Below are positions 35,973-42,046 of a stretch of DNA of 42,046 nucleotides, piece after piece. The position numbers were made by a program, and so were the translations under genes. Origin of the DNA: Candidatus Blackburnbacteria bacterium RIFCSPHIGHO2_12_FULL_44_25 (GTDB lineage Bacteria > Patescibacteriota > Microgenomatia > UBA8517 > UBA10165). Positions within the stretch are counted from its first letter, which is position 1; each line of letters opens with the position of its first letter. Where the stretch lies: assembly GCA_001816455.1 (NCBI GenBank), contig MHCB01000039.1:1-42046 (forward strand), written 5' to 3'. The notes beneath the pieces were generated by a model that was given only the letters and a program-made list of their open reading frames with translations, searched no databases and was not told where the DNA came from.

Positions 35973-36464
35973 ATGCCCAGAAAGCTTTCCACAGCACTAG
36001 CTATTTGTCTGGTCCTAATTGGAACAACTTTTGCAAAAGCCCAAGCAACCGATGTTCAAAAGGAAAACACCAACCCAGGTGATGGGTTTGGTTTCATCGG
36101 AAAAAGGATCGGAGAAAAGTTTAAACTTTTCATCTATTCTCCATTCCCGAAAGCCAAAGAAAACCTTTATGAGGATTTAGTGAAAAGACGCCTGGCTGAA
36201 TTAAAATATGTCATCGAAAAGCCCGATATGGCGAATTTTGAAAAGGCTACGATTAGATATTCAACAACAGTCGGAACATGGGCTGAATACATCCAAAAAA
36301 AGAAACTTAACGACCAAAAACAATCCGCAGTAGAAACTCTATCAAGCCACCTCGGGGTTGTTGAAAAACTGATGACTAAATATGACCCAACAACAGCAGA
36401 GTGGAGATTTGTCAAGCACGATTTCGACTTTCTCAATATCTATATCTCCAAACTCGCCCAATAG
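35973..36464 (+). CDS. Secreted protein, DUF5667-like
   Basis: Signal peptide MPRKLSTALAICLVLIGTTFAKAQA; helical ENLYEDLVKRRLAELKYVIEKPDMANFEKATIRYSTTVGTWAEYI. Confidence 0.6.
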   Translation: MPRKLSTALAICLVLIGTTFAKAQATDVQKENTNPGDGFGFIGKRIGEKFKLFIYSPFPKAKENLYEDLVKRRLAELKYVIEKPDMANFEKATIRYSTTVGTWAEYIQKKKLNDQKQSAVETLSSHLGVVEKLMTKYDPTTAEWRFVKHDFDFLNIYISKLAQ

Positions 36465-36504
36465 CTTGTGCCACGATTTGTGAAGCTATACACTGGGAGA
36501 AACA

Positions 36505-36672
36505 GTGATTACAAGAGTATTGCTTACCACCTTCTTTTCTGGTCTCATTGTTGTTTCCACCCTGCTCCTAACAGACCATTACGGTTTTACAATAAAAATC
36601 AGCAACTACTTGTTCTGGGTTATCACTCTAGCTGTTACCCTAAAACTTCTAACGCATGAAAAAGATATTTAA
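36505..36672 (+). CDS. 55-aa two-TM small membrane protein (GTG start; not in supplied track)
   Basis: VITRVLLTTFFSGLIVVSTLLLTDHYGFTIKISNYLFWVITLAVTLKLLTHEKDI*; SD-like GGGAGA upstream; two hydrophobic segments; overlaps the start of the next gene. Confidence 0.65.
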   Translation: MITRVLLTTFFSGLIVVSTLLLTDHYGFTIKISNYLFWVITLAVTLKLLTHEKDI

Positions 36673-39307
36673 AAAATTCCCCTCAAACGCAGATCTAGTG
36701 TTCTGGCTGGGACTTCTGGTTCCTACGGCGATAGTGTTCAAAGCGTTTTTCTTACCCGGCCCCTTGGCTCGGAACGATGCACCATACTTTTTCCCTGAGT
36801 ATCTAAGGACTTTTGTAGATATTCCTTATATTTGGACTTCATGGGGGGAGGAACTCGGACGGGTATCAAACGTCCTATGGATACACCCTCTAATGTTTTT
36901 AATGGGCGTGTTGTCAAACCTGGGTTTAGAAAGCGACGCTATCGTACGTATCCTTTTTTACTTCCCAGGGGTCATTCTTTCTTTAATTTCCCCCCTCATA
37001 TTTACTAGATACTTGGGCTACGGAAAGATCGTGCAGTTCTTTACAAGTCTTCTTTATGTGATAAACACCTACTTTGTTCTACTGGTGGACGGTGGACAGG
37101 TGGGTGTACTTCTTGCTTACGGGCTGTTTCCCTTATCGCTTCTTACTTTGTACAACCTATTCGCCAAACCCCAAACCTCTTCTTTTTACCAAGCACTGGT
37201 AACCTTTACCGTTATCGGTGCCGCAGATATGCGTATTGCCATAATCTCCTTGTTTGTAGCTCTCCTGTGGATCAGCGCAGAGTATCTAACAGGCCAAAGA
37301 ACATTAGAAAAGAAAGGTTATATTACCGCGCTCTTATTTGGCTTAGCAGTTTTGGGGATCAATATGTACTGGCTTTTACCGACCTTTACCCTTCTATCAC
37401 AAGACGGCCCCAGTGGAGGCGGTGCTCTTCAACTGAATTCTCTTCTAAACAGCCTTTTCTTGTTTCAACCGCACTGGTATCTTAATCAATTTGGGAAAGT
37501 TTCACCGCCATATTTCTATTTCATAGGCCTTCCATTGCTAATTTTCGGAGGCCTCTGGCGCACGCAAAAAGACAAAAGACCATACATATACACTTTCTGT
37601 TTTTTAGTTGTTGCCTTTCTGGCAAAAGGCGAAGCACCCCCTTTGGGTTTCTTTTACGAATGGGCCACCAGTCACCTTCCGCTTGGAGTGGCCTTCCGAG
37701 ACTCAACGAAATTTTTCATCCCACTTATTCTTTTTGGGGGAATTCTTCTGGGGCTAAACGTTGAAAGGCTGAGGCTCAAGAAAATAGCTGTGGGACTAGT
37801 ATATCTCTATGTGATCGCGCTTATTTGGCCTCCCATTTTCGGAAAGCTAAACGGAGTCTTAGCCGGCCACAGAATAGACCCAAGTTTTCAAAAAATTAAC
37901 AACCTTATAAGAAACCAGCCGGGCTTTTTCAGAACTGCCTACTTCCCCGAGCATGATCCATACTCTATTCACACGACAGAGAAGCAAATAGTAGATGCTA
38001 AAATACTAGCAAACAAAAGACCATTTGCGAGTTTAAACGCTGGAACATTTGACCGATTTAATTTTCTCCATGACACAGAATATCTAGACTGGCTTGATGT
38101 TTTTGGTATACGATACCTCGTTCTATCTGGAGATCCCAGAAAGCCTTTTCTGACCCAAGAAGAACAATATGATTGGGATAGTCTCAAAAATCTTTTAGAT
38201 TCGACCAAAGAACTCCAGAAGGTCGATATAGGCACAAACATTAACATATACCAGTCCCCGAATAATATGCCACGCATTTTTGGAGCCAAGAAGTTGTTTG
38301 TCGTTGTGGGAGGAGACGACATATACACTTCTCTTAAGAAAAAGGAGGAAAGGTTCTCACCCAAAAATCAACCGTTTATTTTTACAGAAGACGGCAAATG
38401 GGACCCGGAAAGATTAACTGAAGTAAAACCGGAGTCGGTTGTTTTGATTTTAAACAACAAAAAAGAACAGGACTTTGTCTTGTCTCTTCTACAACGATAT
38501 TTCATTTCGCCTGAGCAAGAAAATAACCAGTGGGCCCTACGATCCTCAAGCGAATATCTGGAATGGAAATATGAATTGTTAAAAAACGGTATCGAAACAA
38601 AAGAATTTGATTACAATCTGGGGGTCGCTTTTTCAACCAACAAAGGAGAGAAACTTATATTTAGTATGGACCTACCATCCGGGGAATATGTTCTGGCAGT
38701 AAGAAGTTTGGTAAAATCCACGGACGATTCCCTGAATGGCACACTCGGTGACATTACAGTCGAAATAAAACACGCGTCTCCAGGAAAATTCAACTGGACC
38801 ATAAAAGAAAACATGAACCTTTTGAAAGGCAAACACACGTTGACCCTAGAAAACACCGGCGGAACCCATGTTGTCAATGCGGTAGCCTTAATACCCAAAG
38901 CCGAATGGAATAATGCCTGGAATTTAGAAAAAAGTATGACGGATAAAATTTCAACTGTTTCAGTAGAAGGAGGCACGTGGGATAACCAAGAGGATATAGC
39001 CGATTCTCCGTGGGTACCGGTGAACCTCAACTTTAAAAATCCCACAGAATATACTGTGGGAATCCCAACGGATGTCAACTGGATCACTTTTACCGACAGC
39101 TTCAATGCGGGATGGAGTATAAACGAAGACACTAAAACAGCAGCATACCCATTCTACTCAACCTTTAACGGTTTTTATGTTCCGAAGGAAGGATTTGTGA
39201 CACTTAAATTTGAAGGACAAAAATTTGTTCAGCGAGGGCTGTACTTCTCCGCAGGAACCATGCTCTTATTGGCAGGTCTATACACATGGAAAAGATTAAG
39301 AAAATAA
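36656..39307 (+). CDS. Large GT-C-like/YfhO-like membrane protein with C-terminal soluble domain and TM anchor
   Basis: LARNDAPYFFPEYL...multi-TM...NPTEYTVGIPTDVNWITFTDSFNAGWSI...FEGQKFVQRGLYFSAGTMLLLAGLYTWKRLRK. Confidence 0.65.
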   Translation: MKKIFKKFPSNADLVFWLGLLVPTAIVFKAFFLPGPLARNDAPYFFPEYLRTFVDIPYIWTSWGEELGRVSNVLWIHPLMFLMGVLSNLGLESDAIVRILFYFPGVILSLISPLIFTRYLGYGKIVQFFTSLLYVINTYFVLLVDGGQVGVLLAYGLFPLSLLTLYNLFAKPQTSSFYQALVTFTVIGAADMRIAIISLFVALLWISAEYLTGQRTLEKKGYITALLFGLAVLGINMYWLLPTFTLLSQDGPSGGGALQLNSLLNSLFLFQPHWYLNQFGKVSPPYFYFIGLPLLIFGGLWRTQKDKRPYIYTFCFLVVAFLAKGEAPPLGFFYEWATSHLPLGVAFRDSTKFFIPLILFGGILLGLNVERLRLKKIAVGLVYLYVIALIWPPIFGKLNGVLAGHRIDPSFQKINNLIRNQPGFFRTAYFPEHDPYSIHTTEKQIVDAKILANKRPFASLNAGTFDRFNFLHDTEYLDWLDVFGIRYLVLSGDPRKPFLTQEEQYDWDSLKNLLDSTKELQKVDIGTNINIYQSPNNMPRIFGAKKLFVVVGGDDIYTSLKKKEERFSPKNQPFIFTEDGKWDPERLTEVKPESVVLILNNKKEQDFVLSLLQRYFISPEQENNQWALRSSSEYLEWKYELLKNGIETKEFDYNLGVAFSTNKGEKLIFSMDLPSGEYVLAVRSLVKSTDDSLNGTLGDITVEIKHASPGKFNWTIKENMNLLKGKHTLTLENTGGTHVVNAVALIPKAEWNNAWNLEKSMTDKISTVSVEGGTWDNQEDIADSPWVPVNLNFKNPTEYTVGIPTDVNWITFTDSFNAGWSINEDTKTAAYPFYSTFNGFYVPKEGFVTLKFEGQKFVQRGLYFSAGTMLLLAGLYTWKRLRK

Positions 39308-40554
39308 TTTTCTCAAGCACTCTAAAAAATACCTCAGTCTTACTGCTAGGTAATGTTGTAACGTCGGTCTTGGCCATTATTTTTACCTTGTTTACGGCAC
39401 GTGGCCTAGAACCGGCAGGATGGGGGATAGTCGCCGCGGCCATTAGCGTAATAACAATCGGAGAGGCAATTGGAGATTTGGGTCTGACCTCAAGTCTTTA
39501 CCATTTTGTCACTCGGAACATAGCCAAAGGAAAAAAAAGAACTGCGCAGAATTTCAAACAAGCTCTATTTTGGATCAGACTAGCGTCAGTAAGCCTGATC
39601 CTACTCATATTTACATTATTCGCTCCGCTTATTTCTCCACTCCTCTTTAAGGAAAGTGATTGGTTTTTAAGCTTCAGTAGTGGTTTAGGAATCGCGGCCT
39701 ATCTACTACTTGAGTTCCAAACAACAATTTTCCAGGCTGAACATAAATGGAAACTAGCAGCATCTTTTATTGCATTTGTTAACCTTATACGGTTAATTGG
39801 AGTACTTGCCCTCTATTTCTCCTCAAAGTTGACAATAGGCACCTCCCTTTGGATGTGTTCTCTAGCTCCCTTAATAACACTCGGTCTCACGCTTTACTGG
39901 GAACCAATTCGATTCACTTCCGTAAAAAATTGGCAAAAAGTGGTTAAAAGTGTATTTCGGTTCTCAGGCTGGCTTGGCTTAAACCGCGCAGCGGGGGCAA
40001 CGGCAGCTCGACTTGATATTCTCATAATCCTCTCCTTAGTGGGAGCCTATGAAGCAGGTCTTTTTAGTGCGGCCAAACAACTTGCAGTGGGAGTACCGAT
40101 GATAATTGGAAGTATTGCAGCAGTATTGGCGCCCCGATTCTCCACGCTAACTGAGAAGAGTTTACTCGATTATTTCAAAAAAACCATTTTTCTTAGTCTC
40201 GGCTTAAGTTTTGGCATCTTACTGGGAATCTTCATTTCTCCCTTTGTAATTTCTTTGTTCGGACCAAAATACCAGGAATCGACCTTAATTCTACAATGGC
40301 TACTAGTAGGGTTTATTCCATTTGCTATCGCAACCCCAGCAGTTAATCTCTTAATCTATGCATTCCACAAACCCAAAATTATTGGTCTTCTCTCCCTCTT
40401 CCAAATCCCGATAGTATGGGCACTTAACGTGTTCTTAATTCCCCAGATCGGTGCATGGGGCGCGGTAGTGGTGCACATAATCTGGAACCTCTCCACACTT
40501 ATTGTCGCCTATCTTTTTGTCGGCTATTATCTTAGCAAATGGAAAAAACATTAA
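39286..40554 (+). CDS. Oligosaccharide flippase / polysaccharide biosynthesis protein (Wzx/MATE-like)
   Basis: VLLLGNVVTSVLAIIFTLFTARGLEPAGWGIVAAAISVITIGEAIGDLGLTSSLYHF; about 12 TM segments. Confidence 0.85.
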   Translation: MEKIKKIIFSSTLKNTSVLLLGNVVTSVLAIIFTLFTARGLEPAGWGIVAAAISVITIGEAIGDLGLTSSLYHFVTRNIAKGKKRTAQNFKQALFWIRLASVSLILLIFTLFAPLISPLLFKESDWFLSFSSGLGIAAYLLLEFQTTIFQAEHKWKLAASFIAFVNLIRLIGVLALYFSSKLTIGTSLWMCSLAPLITLGLTLYWEPIRFTSVKNWQKVVKSVFRFSGWLGLNRAAGATAARLDILIILSLVGAYEAGLFSAAKQLAVGVPMIIGSIAAVLAPRFSTLTEKSLLDYFKKTIFLSLGLSFGILLGIFISPFVISLFGPKYQESTLILQWLLVGFIPFAIATPAVNLLIYAFHKPKIIGLLSLFQIPIVWALNVFLIPQIGAWGAVVVHIIWNLSTLIVAYLFVGYYLSKWKKH

Positions 40555-41399
40555 CAAAAAAAACCATCACAGCCCACACATTAGTCAAAAATGAGGCCAG
40601 ATACGTTTGGTTTGCTGTTATGTCGGTAATCCAGCACGTTGATCAGGTTTTGCTGTGGGACACGGGCAGTACTGATGAAACTCTTGAGATTATAAATGAG
40701 ATTCGTAAATCCCCCGAAGGGAAGAAAGTATGCATTAAAAAGGTTAAGGAGGTTACAGCCGAAACATTTCCCCAAGTTCGGCAATGTATGCTCGATGAAA
40801 CAAAAACAGACTGGATATTAATGGTAGATGGAGACGAGGTCTGGTGGGAGGACTCAGTTTTAAAGGTTGTCGATCTCATAAACAGCAAAGGTAGCTCGAT
40901 TGAATCAATCGTAGTCCCAACTGTTAATTTAGTGGGAGACATCTACCACTATCAAGACAACACCTCTGGGATGTATGAGTTGGCTGGAAGAAAAGGACAC
41001 CTCAACTTACGTGGAGTAAACAGGAAAATACCCGGCCTTCATTCCTCTGGCGTGCACGGTCAATGGGGATGGGCAGATGGGGATAACAAGATGATTCAAA
41101 ATAGAAACCCCCAAAGGATAGTCTACACAGAGGCACCATATTTACATGCCACAAATGTACCGCGAGCCGGCAGTTTCGAAAAGGAAGCCGATGTCCCCAA
41201 GCGTTCCCTGAAGAAAAAGTATGAACTGGGAAACGAATTTCCATTAGATTATTACTACCCCGAAGTTTTTTTTAGACCAAAACCAGAAATAGTCCCCACG
41301 CCTTGGGTAACAGTTGGTTCTAAATTCAAGTTTATGGCCACCATCCAAACCCCCCTAAGGAGGATTAAAAGAAAGTTTGTCAAAAAGGTGGGATATTGA
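40539..41399 (+). CDS. GT2-like glycosyltransferase
   Basis: ITAHTLVKNEARYVWFAVMSVIQHVDQVLLWDTGSTDETLEIINEI...TDWILMVDGDEVWW. Confidence 0.85.
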   Translation: MEKTLTKKTITAHTLVKNEARYVWFAVMSVIQHVDQVLLWDTGSTDETLEIINEIRKSPEGKKVCIKKVKEVTAETFPQVRQCMLDETKTDWILMVDGDEVWWEDSVLKVVDLINSKGSSIESIVVPTVNLVGDIYHYQDNTSGMYELAGRKGHLNLRGVNRKIPGLHSSGVHGQWGWADGDNKMIQNRNPQRIVYTEAPYLHATNVPRAGSFEKEADVPKRSLKKKYELGNEFPLDYYYPEVFFRPKPEIVPTPWVTVGSKFKFMATIQTPLRRIKRKFVKKVGY

Positions 41400-42046
41400 T
41401 GACACAAGCAAAAAGCTACCACAGGGACGAGGTTTACCTTAGGAATCAAGAATTATTCGAAAATATTTTTAAGGTTACTTTTAAAAGAGTTTTAAAATAC
41501 AAGAAAAAAGGGAAAGTACTAGAGATTGGATCATCAACAGGGGTCTTGCTAAATTTATTCCGTAGGGATGGCTGGATTGCTCAAGGTGTCGAGCCATCGG
41601 ACAAGTCTGCCGCTTACGCGATAAAGATTGGCATTCCAACCATCAAAGAAAAATTTGAAAATGCCAAAATTAAAGAAAAATTTGATGTTGTAATTCTGAA
41701 CCACGTACTTGAACACCTCGAGCAGCCAGAAAAAGTTTTACAGAAAATACATAGCCTGCTTAATAAGAGGGGAATTATTGCAATTAATGTTCCCAACGCA
41801 GGTAGCCTTTCTGCCAAAATTTACGGAGCTTCTTGGAAATATGTCTTACCAGATGAACATCTTTGGCAATTTACTGAAAAAGCCCTAAAGTCTTTATTGG
41901 AGAAAAACGGGTTCTCTGTGCTTTCTTGGGAGGCAAAATCTGGAATTTGGGAATTTGACAACCCAATCCTAGAACTTTGGCAAAGTTTTTTTGGTATAAA
42001 AAAACGATTTCTTACAAACATCATAACAGCCCTACCCACCCTTATT
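41399..42046 (+). CDS. Class I SAM-dependent methyltransferase, truncated by right edge
   Basis: Not in the track as an open-ended ORF. Translation from 41399: MTQAKSYHRDEVYLRNQELFENIFKVTFKRVLKYKKKGKVLEIGSSTGVLLNLFRRDGWIAQGVEPSDKSA...FDVVILNHVLEHLEQPEKVLQKIHSLLNKRGIIAINVPN; TGATG overlap with the upstream stop. Confidence 0.9.
   Translation, partial: MTQAKSYHRDEVYLRNQELFENIFKVTFKRVLKYKKKGKVLEIGSSTGVLLNLFRRDGWIAQGVEPSDKSAAYAIKIGIPTIKEKFENAKIKEKFDVVILNHVLEHLEQPEKVLQKIHSLLNKRGIIAINVPNAGSLSAKIYGASWKYVLPDEHLWQFTEKALKSLLEKNGFSVLSWEAKSGIWEFDNPILELWQSFFGIKKRFLTNIITALPTLI

Noticed and set aside
36468-36659. 63-aa ORF MPRFVKLYTGRNSDYKSIAYHLLF...
   Set aside because: Cys/His-rich, no recognisable pattern; the overlapping GTG frame at 36505 gives a coherent two-TM protein with an SD-like site.
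1-42046. tRNA, rRNA, riboswitch or prophage genes
   Set aside because: No cloverleaf, conserved rRNA segments, known riboswitch cores or phage structural genes recognised by eye; a covariance-model scan would be needed to exclude small RNAs.

Overview
This AT-rich, almost wholly coding window looks like part of a large cell-surface glycan biosynthesis locus. Gene style suggests a Candidate Phyla Radiation / Patescibacteria-like bacterium, but that is inference without any search. I see about 30 protein genes: GT2, GT4 and CgeB-like glycosyltransferases; several multi-spanning GT-C/YfhO-like membrane proteins; FkbM and class I SAM methyltransferases; an AsnB amidotransferase; a paired nucleotidyltransferase/HAD operon; an epimerase; a GMC oxidoreductase; and a flippase. 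I saw no rRNA, tRNA, CRISPR array or transposase. The most unusual segment is about 12.84-16.35 kb, an inserted block of separately promoted genes: a 2H-phosphoesterase-like gene, a PaaX/Cas2-like gene, a GDPD and an inositol-monophosphatase-family gene. Within it, the PaaX/Cas2-like gene is bracketed by two related 33-bp palindromes. The upstream copy overlaps a predicted promoter, and the downstream copy contains a perfect 32-bp palindrome starting at the last base of the stop codon. The IMPase gene and its terminator are a sharply GC-rich island. Other notable items are a 28-bp perfect palindrome inside a GT-C gene, tandem GT-C genes with discoidin-like domains and an unassigned Cys-pair C-terminal domain, a 55-aa two-TM ORF missing from the ORF track, two edge-truncated methyltransferases missing from the track, and repeated convergent gene overlaps. 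All family calls were made by eye from motifs, with no database search.
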